A stretch of 6,695 bases of DNA, taken from the NCBI GenBank assembly GCA_026986885.1, contig JALSNT010000633.1, forward strand, positions 1 through 6,695. Direction: 5' to 3'. Position 1 is the first letter of the stretch, and the number at the start of each line of letters is the position of its first letter. The notes under the pieces are model-generated. The model worked only from the letters and a program-made list of their open reading frames with translations. It made no database searches and was not told the origin of the DNA. Source of the stretch: Desulfobulbaceae bacterium. GTDB lineage: Bacteria > Desulfobacterota > Desulfobulbia > Desulfobulbales > Desulfobulbaceae. Below are positions 1 through 6,329 of the stretch, in pieces. The position numbers were made by a program, and so were the translations under genes.

Positions 1-667
1 TACAGTTTTTCAGCTCTGTCAGGCCGCTGATATCGATATCATTTCCCTTGGTTTTGTCAGCAGCGTCAACGATAAAAACAACCTTTTTCCCATCACTTCT
101 GCGGGTGGCGCAAATTGCCGCCCTCCTGCCGTCCCAGGTAAAGTTTCCCTCCCCTTTCCCGAAACTGATGTCCCTGTAACCTCTGAGATCAACGAGTTCT
201 TCGGCCACATTGTCGACCACATCCCAACGCCCAAGATGTTCATTGCCTGCTCTGCCGAGATAGAACATTATCCGAGGCTCCACCATACTCCATCGCAGAG
301 AGGTGCCCGGTTTGTGCTTGCGGGTAAACAGCGGCTGGTAGGTCATGCCGTCCAGCCACAGTTCCGGGTCGTGCCGGTCAAGGTAGATCATGGATTGGTC
401 GGCGTTCCATGGCTGCCGTTTGGAGTAGCCGTGCCGAAGGGTATTATCAGCCCAGACCTCACCCGAAATATTTGGAATCGGCTCGCCGGGATTACCGACA
501 ATGCGGATTATTTTCGTTCCGAAGGTCGGATCGGTGACGGTCTGCAGATATCCGGGCTTGTCCATGTGCGAGGCGGGCCAGTACACCTGGTCATCGGTAA
601 TAACGCCAAGGATAAAGCCGACGCTGGATATTCCAAAAAGGAGAAGGGAAAGAATATGGGGAATCAT
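1..667 (-). CDS. Exported beta-propeller-like protein of unknown function (partial, C terminus outside window)
   Basis: The frame is open from an ATG at 667-665 to the left edge, giving 222 residues with no stop. The start is chosen because AGGA (677-674) lies 6 nt upstream and the ATG overlaps the TGA of the preceding short frame (TGATG), suggesting translational coupling. Residues 4-23 are strongly hydrophobic (ILSLLLFGISSVGFILGV), fitting a signal peptide or membrane anchor, so the rest should lie in the periplasm or outside. The body is rich in aromatic and glycine residues with recurring beta-strand-like blocks: DPTFGTKIIRI (46-56), HGYSKRQPWNADQSMIYLD (79-97), PGTSLRWSMVEPRIMFYLG (120-138) and WDGRRAAICATRRSDGKKV (178-196). 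Alternating 'WNAD..', 'RWS..' and 'WDGRRAA' blocks resemble the blades of WD40/TolB-like (PD40) propellers. That family call comes from recalled pattern similarity and is an inference. No catalytic residue set is recognisable, so no enzymatic role is proposed. Confidence 0.75.
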   Translation of the reverse strand, partial: MIPHILSLLLFGISSVGFILGVITDDQVYWPASHMDKPGYLQTVTDPTFGTKIIRIVGNPGEPIPNISGEVWADNTLRHGYSKRQPWNADQSMIYLDRHDPELWLDGMTYQPLFTRKHKPGTSLRWSMVEPRIMFYLGRAGNEHLGRWDVVDNVAEELVDLRGYRDISFGKGEGNFTWDGRRAAICATRRSDGKKVVFIVDAADKTKGNDIDISGLTELKNC

Positions 668-870
668 CAGTAATCCTGCAGAAAATTTTTAAAGTATCCT
701 TGAGCTTTGTTTTTACGTTGTTCAAGCAGTTGCTTAAATTTTCCGGCCACAATATTCTGGGCCGAACCGGGCTTGGTCACCACACCGAGTTTGATGCTCT
801 GCGAGGCCATGGTGATCTGAACAAAGGCGAACAGGAAGAAGATGAACAACGAAAATCATTTCTGTTTCAT
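667..870 (-). pseudogene. Truncated TRAP-type DctP-like solute-binding protein remnant with in-frame TGA
   Basis: The frame begins at an ATG (870-868) with a strong SD, GAGGAA (882-877), 6 nt upstream. It reads M-K-Q-K, then TGA (858-856), then F-S-L and a hydrophobic run FIFFLFAFVQITMAS. Ignoring the TGA, this is a textbook signal peptide with cleavage expected after the Ala of TMA-S. The mature start, IKLGVVTKPGSAQNIVAGKF, matches my recollection of DctP-family periplasmic binding proteins of TRAP transporters, in which a helix with KFKELLE-type sequence follows, as here (KFKQLLEQR). After about 10 more residues homology is no longer evident and the frame ends in TGA (669-667), overlapping the next ATG. 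The total is about 67 codons, against roughly 320-340 for a complete DctP. The early stop plus severe truncation suggest a decayed gene. A simple origin of the stop is CGA (Arg) or TGG (Trp) to TGA. Selenocysteine is unlikely in a signal peptide. Re-initiation at TTG 849-847 could yield a 60-residue product, but without the basic n-region. Confidence 0.6.
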
Positions 871-876
871 GGAAAG

Positions 877-882
877 TTCCTC
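877..882 (-). promoter_or_regulatory. Strong ribosome binding site fixing the start of the DctP-like remnant
   Basis: GAGGAA on the minus strand lies 6 nt before ATG 870-868. It decides that the ancestral start is that ATG, upstream of the in-frame TGA, and not the TTG at 849-847, which has no comparable SD. Confidence 0.65.
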
Positions 883-964
883 GGTAAAAGAAAAATCGGA
901 TAAGCAGGGATAATACCATCAAGTCAGGGAGGAATAAATATCCACTGAACCAAAACCTGGAGAT

Positions 965-993
965 TTTGTACCGCTTTTTTGCCCCTGTGTCAC
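965..993 (-). promoter_or_regulatory. Possible sigma-70-type promoter for the remnant and propeller gene
   Basis: On the minus strand GTGACA (993-988, 5 of 6 matches to the -35 consensus) is separated by exactly 17 nt from TACAAA (970-965, 4 of 6 matches to TATAAT). Transcription would begin near 958 and give a leader of about 90 nt before the ATG at 870. The position, downstream of the cassette's inverted repeat and upstream of the next SD, is right for a new transcription unit. It was found by eye, and matches of this quality occur by chance. Confidence 0.38.
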
Positions 994-1099
994 GCATATC
1001 CGGGAAATTTTTAAACAGCACGTTCCGGCTGCTGTGTGGCGCGGGCAGGGGAGGGGGGATGGCAAACGATTCCGGGGGCGGGCGATGGTTGTTGCAAAG

Positions 1100-1144
1100 G
1101 GGCCGGCGGCCAGGCATCCGGATGACACCACTGTCCGCCGGCCC
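1100..1144 (-). terminator. Large perfect inverted repeat after the ABC cassette, candidate terminator
   Basis: Perfect 10-bp arms of GGGCCGGCGG type (1100-1109 and 1135-1144) flank a 25-nt loop that contains a second perfect palindrome, CATCCGGATG (1115-1124). The first arm in the transcript begins 11 nt after the DUF4340 stop codon (1158-1156), so the position suits transcript termination or 3'-end protection. There is no real U-tract after the stem in the minus-strand transcript (only CTTTG), so a classical intrinsic terminator is not fully met. Confidence 0.5.
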
Positions 1145-1155
1145 GGAATAATGGG

Positions 1156-2127
1156 TTATTGATCGCTGTTATCGGTCTCTTTTTTCAGAGTTTTTTGTTT
1201 TTCGGCAGCTTTTTTCTTTGTTACCAGGTGGTCACGCCGGGCGTTGAGCAGCGGTTTTACCTGCCAGCCGCCGATTTTGAAATAGAGATCGGAGTCCGAG
1301 CTTTTGACGACAAACCAGTCCTTTTTTTCCGGTTGGGAAAAGGTGAAAATCCGTTTGGAGCCGTTGTCAAGCTGCACGCTGCAGGTCAACTTTGGTTTAT
1401 CCTGATTATACTCTTTTTTATTTTGACGACCGAGTATGGATTCAATGCTCAATTTCGCCACCTGCCCGGTCAGGGTGTCGACGGCTTCCTTGTTCATCTC
1501 CTCATCTGCGGCGAGGTCGGCAAGTACCAGATTGCCTCCCTTGCGGATGAGGTCGATACCGGGCAGAGTAATGCCTTTGATCGTTTTTTCATCAAGATGC
1601 AGGGAGTTTTTGTCAAGCCAGGTGTCGGCTGTGGCCGCCGCTTCATAGGTGGAAAATTTTACAGACAGGATATCATTGCTGCCGGCCAGACGGACATGCA
1701 CCTTGCGGAAACCGGGTGAGGTTCCGACAAAGAAATCAGCCACCGGTTGACCCTTTCGACGCAGGACGATATGGCGTTCAAAATTTTCCCTGCCCACTTT
1801 GAAGTGCTCTGCGGCTCCGGCGCTGGTCGCCACCGGCATGCCTTTTTTAATAGCGGCCAGCCCGGCAAGCAGCCGTTTGACTGCTTCCTGGTCGGCCGGT
1901 GCGTTAAATGTATCCGGCAGTGTCCACTTGTCATCCTTTTTGACAAGCCTGACCTTTTTGCCTTTCGGTCCGGTGATGGTGATGGCATCAACTCCGTTTT
2001 CATCAAAGGACAATAGAGGGGCCGTCGGCTGAAAGACGGCAAGCTGCTGTCGGTTCAGGTTCAAGGCAATGCCCAGGCCGACCTGGGCTGCCAGCAGTAG
2101 TGTCAGAAAAAATATGGTCTTTTTCAT
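1156..2127 (-). CDS. DUF4340 domain-containing protein
   Basis: This 323-residue protein is the third gene of the ABC cassette. It starts with MKK and a hydrophobic stretch (about residues 4-24), a signal peptide or single anchor that places the rest outside the cytoplasm. No lipobox cysteine is seen. The body has the DUF4340 pattern: ITITGPKGKKVRLVKKDDKW (49-68), a helical segment with a repeated 'LLAGLAAIKKG' feel (86-96), FFVGTSPGFRKVHVRLAGS (132-150), ATADTWLDK (165-173) and DWFVVKSSDSDLYFKIG (270-286). The C terminus is a lysine-rich tail (about 303-317). The ATG sits 3 nt after the permease stop and its SD, GGGAGGG (2142-2136), lies inside the end of the permease gene, so translation is coupled. 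DUF4340 proteins typically follow GldG-type genes and are thought to be an accessory of the same complex, but their molecular role is not known. The operon's transcript probably ends at the inverted repeat at 1100-1144. Confidence 0.88.
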   Translation of the reverse strand: MKKTIFFLTLLLAAQVGLGIALNLNRQQLAVFQPTAPLLSFDENGVDAITITGPKGKKVRLVKKDDKWTLPDTFNAPADQEAVKRLLAGLAAIKKGMPVATSAGAAEHFKVGRENFERHIVLRRKGQPVADFFVGTSPGFRKVHVRLAGSNDILSVKFSTYEAAATADTWLDKNSLHLDEKTIKGITLPGIDLIRKGGNLVLADLAADEEMNKEAVDTLTGQVAKLSIESILGRQNKKEYNQDKPKLTCSVQLDNGSKRIFTFSQPEKKDWFVVKSSDSDLYFKIGGWQVKPLLNARRDHLVTKKKAAEKQKTLKKETDNSDQ

Positions 2128-2130
2128 GGA

Positions 2131-5049
2131 TCATGCCCTCCCGGTATGAAGAATCCGCTCATAACGGGCAATTGTCCGTTTTTGAAGCAGTTTTTGGACA
2201 AGCCAGACGAGGCCGAGGCCGATCAGGGCCAGGCCATAATTCAAATACTCCCAGAACATCCTGGTCTTCCGGTCCATGGGCCGAAGAGTGCGGGCGAAAT
2301 GCCCCCGGCCCTTGATTGAGAGCAGGCCGCGGTCCTCAAGCGACCAGTCGACCGCATTGGCCAGCAGCTGCGCCGGTTCCTGATACTGGGTGTGCTGCAC
2401 ACTGGACATCAACTCCATGGCCGTATCGCTGAGGAACGAGTTGGAGGCAAAAAGGATTATCCTGGCCGATTCCGGGGAACGTTCCAGTACCCGGCTGATT
2501 ACCGGTTTGTTCTCTGCCGCCGCATCTTTCTTCGTATCCGGCCCGGATTTTTTTTCCTTCTTTTTACGGGCGGCCTCATCTTTCGCCTTTGTAATCAGGG
2601 GTGAAGTCTGTCCGGCAAAGGCTGAGGTGAAGCGGCCTTCCACCACGGCTCCGAGTAGATACTGTTGCTGTTGTTTTCCTGTCGGGAATCCCGACTCACC
2701 ATATTTTTGAAAATCAGGCTGGATATTGAGTGAATCAGAGGTCCATGCCTGTGGAGAGCTGGATAACAGCCGAATGACCTTGCGGCCCTTGTTTTTCTCC
2801 GGGTCGATGGTGATCGGCGAAGGCCAGGTCATGGTTACCTGGTTGATCCCGGCGGTCAGACCACTTTCCTGGTCCATGCCGTCCCGGCGGATATCGACAA
2901 AATAGGGATAGTTGATCAGTCTGGTTTCACGAACCCTGATCATGCCCACCTGCCGCTCCATGGGAATTGGAAAGGCGGAATTTTGCCTGTCCAGTACCAT
3001 GGAGTGACCAAGGGTGATACCATAACCGGCCAGCCATTTTTCCAGGCCGGAGCTGTATTTTTCTGCGCTCAGGCGGCCGCGCAGGGTAACATCGAAGGGC
3101 GCCGTGGCAATTGCCACGGTTCCGCCCTCCATGAGGAACTGGTCCACGGCAAAACGCTGCATGTCATCGAATTTTTCCGGCGATGCCAGCAGCAGGAAGT
3201 CGGTTTCACCGGGAACCTGCCCTTTTTTCAGGTCCGTTGTGATGACATTATGCTCCTCTTCCAGTTTTTTTCGCAGCCACTGGAACTGTTTTCCACCCCC
3301 GGGCATGCCTAACTGCGGCATCGGCGGGGTGGAAGGCGGGGTATACAGGGCGATGGTTTTGAGAAATCCCCTGGAAAAACGTTTCAGCGCCGCCGTCATA
3401 TCACGCTGCAGGCTGTCTTTGGAAAAGTCCTGGGGCAGGGGTACCTGTACCACCCTGCCGTTATTTTCCATGGTGATGTAGAACCAGAAGGTGCGGGGAT
3501 CAAGCAGGCCGACGGCCATGGGCCGGAAGCCGAATTTTTTACCGATCTTTTTTGCCGTTCGCCCGCCGTCGGCATCAGGGTCCACCAGGCGCAGATGAAC
3601 CCTGCCGCCGGACTTTTTCTTCATCTCCTCACTTATTGACTGCAGGGATGACCGCAGGGCGGTAAGCTGTTCGGGCAGTTTTGCGGCCGGAGATATATAG
3701 CCGGTGATGTCAACCGGCCCCCGGATATTGGCAAAGAGGTCGCCCGAGCCCTGGTAGGCGTACAGCACTTTTTTGATTGCCCTGGTAATATCATATTCCG
3801 GGTTGCGGAGATCGACATCCAGGCCGGACTCGCCTTTTGCCTTGACCTCGATCAGGTCACGGAAGCCAAGGGTTGCAAACTGGTCGCCGTACTTGACCAG
3901 AATGTCAAAATAGGAGTTGGTTACCGATGACTGGTATCGGGACGAGGTCTCAAACGGCACCGGGCGTATACCGTATTTTTGTCCCGCTTCCTGCTCGATC
4001 TCAGGATTTTCCTGGGGATCGACGAATTCAACACGGACCTTGCCGTGGCCGGCGATCTGATATTCCTTGAGCAGGTCGCGCAGACGGGGAACCAGCGGCG
4101 CCAGCAGGGGATGGGTCTGGGCGGAGAAATAGCCGCGGATCAAAAGCGGCTCATGGAGCTGGGCCAGATAGTTGCGGGTGGCTTTGGAAATGGTATATAT
4201 GCGGCCACTGGTCATATCTATGCGCATGGTACCTATCGGGGCCAGCCAGAAATTTGCCGCCAGGAAATTGGCCACTACCAGCAGGGTGACCATCTTCCAG
4301 GCACGGTGGCGGCTGTTGGCGGGATTGCCCTGCCAGCGCAGACGCTCCAGGCCATAGATGTTTAAGCTCAGGAATATCCCCATTATAGATAAATAGTAAT
4401 AAAGGTCGCGCAGGTCGATGACACCTCGGGTAATGGAATCAAAACGGGAACCTGAGCCAAGAAGATGCAGTATTTCACCAATTTGATTGCCGAAAAAAGA
4501 ACTCAGCATGTCCGAGCCGATTAAATACAACAGCCCGCAGGCCGCAACCGAGCCAATCAGGCTGACGATCTGGTTTTCCGAACGTATGGAAATATAGAGG
4601 CCGATACTGATATAGGCTGCGGCCAGAAAAAAAGTTGCCAGATAGCCACCGGCCACCGGCCCCCAGTCCAGAGGTCCCAGGAAGGAAACCGTAATCGGCA
4701 GCGGCAGGGTGAGGGCCAGGGCAACTCCAATCAGGCCCAGGCAGGCTAAGAATTTTCCGAGTACCAGCGCCGCCGGCCGGGTAGGCGAGGTGAGGAGAAA
4801 TTCCAGGGTCCCGGCCCGCCGCTCTTCCGACCATAAACGCATGGTGACGGCGGCGCAGAGAAAGATGAGGAGAATGGGGATCCAGTCAAACAGCGGCCGC
4901 ACATCGGCTATATTTCTTGCAAAAAATGTATCGACCCAGAAAAAGATAAACATGGTGACGGCCAGAAAAGCGCCAAAGAAAAGAAAGGCGACCGGTCCGG
5001 AAAAGAAACCCGCAAATTCCCTGGCGGCAATACGCAAAATATTTTTCAT
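2131..5049 (-). CDS. Fused ABC-2 permease (GldF-like) and GldG-family auxiliary protein
   Basis: This 972-residue membrane protein is the transport partner of the ATPase encoded just upstream. Residues 1-235 are an ABC-2 permease with about six hydrophobic segments (near 18-40, 56-70, 98-122, 130-152, 160-180, 215-232) and the family motif RLWSEERRAGTLEFLLTSPT (71-90). A further membrane segment at about 252-272 starts the GldG-like part. That part contains two successive similar domains (about 298-430 and 444-565), then a region with FLKTIALY (562-569) and FAVDQFLMEGGTVAIATAP (633-651), typical of the ABC_transp_aux family, a Lys-rich charged linker (821-848), a late strand ARIILFASNSFLSD (862-875) and a C-terminal membrane helix (about 933-953) followed by basic residues. 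Related proteins are often encoded as separate GldF and GldG genes; here the frame is continuous. The ATG lies 2 nt after the ATPase stop, with the purine-rich run GGGGGAG (5064-5058) 8 nt upstream. The bulk of the GldG part should be periplasmic. The substrate is not known. Confidence 0.9.
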   Translation of the reverse strand: MKNILRIAAREFAGFFSGPVAFLFFGAFLAVTMFIFFWVDTFFARNIADVRPLFDWIPILLIFLCAAVTMRLWSEERRAGTLEFLLTSPTRPAALVLGKFLACLGLIGVALALTLPLPITVSFLGPLDWGPVAGGYLATFFLAAAYISIGLYISIRSENQIVSLIGSVAACGLLYLIGSDMLSSFFGNQIGEILHLLGSGSRFDSITRGVIDLRDLYYYLSIMGIFLSLNIYGLERLRWQGNPANSRHRAWKMVTLLVVANFLAANFWLAPIGTMRIDMTSGRIYTISKATRNYLAQLHEPLLIRGYFSAQTHPLLAPLVPRLRDLLKEYQIAGHGKVRVEFVDPQENPEIEQEAGQKYGIRPVPFETSSRYQSSVTNSYFDILVKYGDQFATLGFRDLIEVKAKGESGLDVDLRNPEYDITRAIKKVLYAYQGSGDLFANIRGPVDITGYISPAAKLPEQLTALRSSLQSISEEMKKKSGGRVHLRLVDPDADGGRTAKKIGKKFGFRPMAVGLLDPRTFWFYITMENNGRVVQVPLPQDFSKDSLQRDMTAALKRFSRGFLKTIALYTPPSTPPMPQLGMPGGGKQFQWLRKKLEEEHNVITTDLKKGQVPGETDFLLLASPEKFDDMQRFAVDQFLMEGGTVAIATAPFDVTLRGRLSAEKYSSGLEKWLAGYGITLGHSMVLDRQNSAFPIPMERQVGMIRVRETRLINYPYFVDIRRDGMDQESGLTAGINQVTMTWPSPITIDPEKNKGRKVIRLLSSSPQAWTSDSLNIQPDFQKYGESGFPTGKQQQQYLLGAVVEGRFTSAFAGQTSPLITKAKDEAARKKKEKKSGPDTKKDAAAENKPVISRVLERSPESARIILFASNSFLSDTAMELMSSVQHTQYQEPAQLLANAVDWSLEDRGLLSIKGRGHFARTLRPMDRKTRMFWEYLNYGLALIGLGLVWLVQKLLQKRTIARYERILHTGRA

Positions 5050-5051
5050 GA

Positions 5052-5993
5052 TTATATCTCCCCCTCCTGGGCGCTGATTTGTCCAAAGATGGTCTCCAGA
5101 TCACGGACCTCGGGCCGCAATTCATAGAGGAGCCAGCCCTGCTCCAGAGCCTGTTTTGCGATCTGTGCAGACAGTCCATATCGATCCACGTTCGGGCCTG
5201 GAATGATGGTGTATCCATAACCGTGATCGTTACCGGATTCCTGCGGATTCACCCCTTCCACTCCTGAAAGGCCGGCCAGGGTCTTTATGGCGCTTTCCGG
5301 TCGGGCATCGGTAAGGAGAAAGAGCTTGACATCCGCCTGCAGTTCATCAAGTCGGGCATCCAGGGCCTTTGCCCCGTTGCGGATGATCAATACCCGGTTG
5401 CAGACCGCCTGTACCTCCTGCAGAATGTGGGTGGAAATAATGACCGTGGCGTCGGCGGCCAGTTCATGAATCAGTTGCCGCATTTGCTGGATCTGGGTGG
5501 GATCCAGACCGTTGGTCGGTTCATCGAGGATAAGAATTTCCGGATCATGCAGGATGGCCTGGGCCACTCCGACCCGTTGGCGATAGCCGCGGGACAGGGT
5601 GGCAACAGGTTGGATGGCCTTTTCCGCCAGATCGGTGCGGTCAATGGCCCTTCGTATCCGATCGGGACGTTCTTCGGCGCTCATGCCGTGCAGCGCGGCC
5701 GCATAATCGAGATAATCAATCACCGTCATTTCGGGGTAGATCGGACAATTTTCGGGCAGGTAGCCGATTTTCCGCTGGATTTTCAGCCTGTCGCTTTCAA
5801 TGTCAAGGCCGTCAACGGTGATGCTGCCGTCGGTTGGTTCAAGAAATCCGGTAAGCATCTTCATAATTGTGGTCTTACCGGCGCCGTTATGACCGAGCAG
5901 GCCGACGATCTCGCCCTGACCGATTTCAAAAGAAACCTGGTCCACAGCCACAAAATCGCCATACCTCCGTGTCACGTTGTCAACGTTGATCAT
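5052..5993 (-). CDS. ABC transporter ATP-binding protein, GldA/CcmA (ABC-2) type
   Basis: This 313-residue cytoplasmic ATPase powers the permease encoded next. All nucleotide-binding elements are visible: an aromatic Y11, Walker A GHNGAGKTT (34-42), a Q-loop region IGYLPENCPIYPEM (76-89) in which Glu replaces the usual Gln, the signature LSRGYRQRVG (133-142), Walker B ILILDEP (153-159) with catalytic Glu158, a D-loop GLDP (162-165) and the switch His189 (STH). A C-terminal domain of about 100 residues follows, usual for drug/GldA/NatA-type ATPases of about 300 residues. The start is supported by AAGGAG (6005-6000) 6 nt before the ATG. The stop TAA (5054-5052) is separated by 2 nt from the permease ATG, so the two are co-translated. 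ABC-2 ATPases of this class normally serve exporters or mechanically acting complexes, not importers. It lacks features that would name the substrate. Confidence 0.95.
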   Translation of the reverse strand: MINVDNVTRRYGDFVAVDQVSFEIGQGEIVGLLGHNGAGKTTIMKMLTGFLEPTDGSITVDGLDIESDRLKIQRKIGYLPENCPIYPEMTVIDYLDYAAALHGMSAEERPDRIRRAIDRTDLAEKAIQPVATLSRGYRQRVGVAQAILHDPEILILDEPTNGLDPTQIQQMRQLIHELAADATVIISTHILQEVQAVCNRVLIIRNGAKALDARLDELQADVKLFLLTDARPESAIKTLAGLSGVEGVNPQESGNDHGYGYTIIPGPNVDRYGLSAQIAKQALEQGWLLYELRPEVRDLETIFGQISAQEGEI

Positions 5994-6029
5994 TTTTTAC
6001 TCCTTACATGGAATCACGCTTGAAAGAAA

Positions 6030-6035
6030 AGTATA
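6030..6035 (-). promoter_or_regulatory. Possible -10 element upstream of the ABC cassette
   Basis: TATACT on the minus strand (5 of 6 matches to TATAAT) lies 25 nt before AAGGAG of the ATPase gene. No good -35 hexamer is found at 16-19 nt, so any promoter here would be weak or activator-dependent. The 336-nt gap from the adaptor gene makes a separate cassette promoter plausible. Confidence 0.28.
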
Positions 6036-6180
6036 TGAAGAAGACGGGCTGGGATACTAAAACGGTATTATTTTGGGCTACAGGATTACAGCGTCCGGGG
6101 GTCGGCAGGCAAACATCTCATTTCCGGTTCCGAATCATGGGTGAGGGAACAGCCGGGTGAAATACGAGATGATGGTGGGG

Positions 6181-6197
6181 CGTGCATGATATGCACG
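6181..6197. repeat. Perfect 7-bp inverted repeat with 3-nt spacer
   Basis: CGTGCAT and ATGCACG are separated by GAT. It lies about 185 bases before the ATPase start and about 130 bases after the adaptor stop. It could be a dyad operator or a small RNA hairpin. There is no T-tract on either side, so it is unlikely to be an intrinsic terminator. Confidence 0.45.
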
Positions 6198-6329
6198 TCG
6201 ATAAACTCCTTGGTAACGTTCAATCCGGCACTCAAAGATACCATCAGTATCAAATGCCCGACTTGCATTTCGAGAGGAACAGTAAGCATCATCCCGCAGG
6301 ATGGCAAGGGAGATTTTTCTTTTTTTTCG

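Larger units (their letters stand above)
5994..6329. other. Intergenic stretch without a convincing gene
   Basis: Between the adaptor stop and the ATPase SD I find no gene I can support. It contains a 7-bp perfect inverted repeat (6181-6197), a smaller CATCC/GGATG hairpin (6290-6303) lacking a T-tract, and the possible -10 at 6030-6035. A plus-strand frame is open from 6039 to 6413 (candidate GTG at 6141, ATG at 6186) and contains a CPTC pair, but it has no good SD and its end runs antisense through the adaptor gene. No clear intrinsic terminator for the adaptor gene is seen. Confidence 0.5.

Noticed and set aside
236..673. Plus-strand 145-codon open frame
   Set aside because: It is antisense to the minus-strand exported protein gene, which has an SD, signal sequence and family-like motifs. 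The plus-strand translation has no recognisable domain.
856..858. Selenocysteine at the in-frame TGA
   Set aside because: The codon falls in the n-region of a signal peptide that would be removed, no selenoprotein family fits, and I saw no obvious hairpin immediately downstream.
734..1117. Minus-strand 127-codon frame across the 871-1155 intergenic region
   Set aside because: It is proline- and arginine-rich at its start, covers the inverted repeat and putative promoter, and reads the DctP-like remnant in the wrong frame. There is no good SD.
3979..4365. Plus-strand 128-codon frame
   Set aside because: It is a shadow of the fused permease gene, whose frame is supported by domain motifs along its whole length.
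5751..5768. Glu instead of Gln in the Q-loop of the ATPase (IGYLPEN)
   Set aside because: A Glu at this place is common in GldA/CcmA-type ATPases, so it is not evidence of inactivity.
6290..6303. CATCC-CGCA-GGATG hairpin as terminator of the adaptor gene
   Set aside because: The stem is only 5 bp and no T-tract follows in the minus-strand direction.
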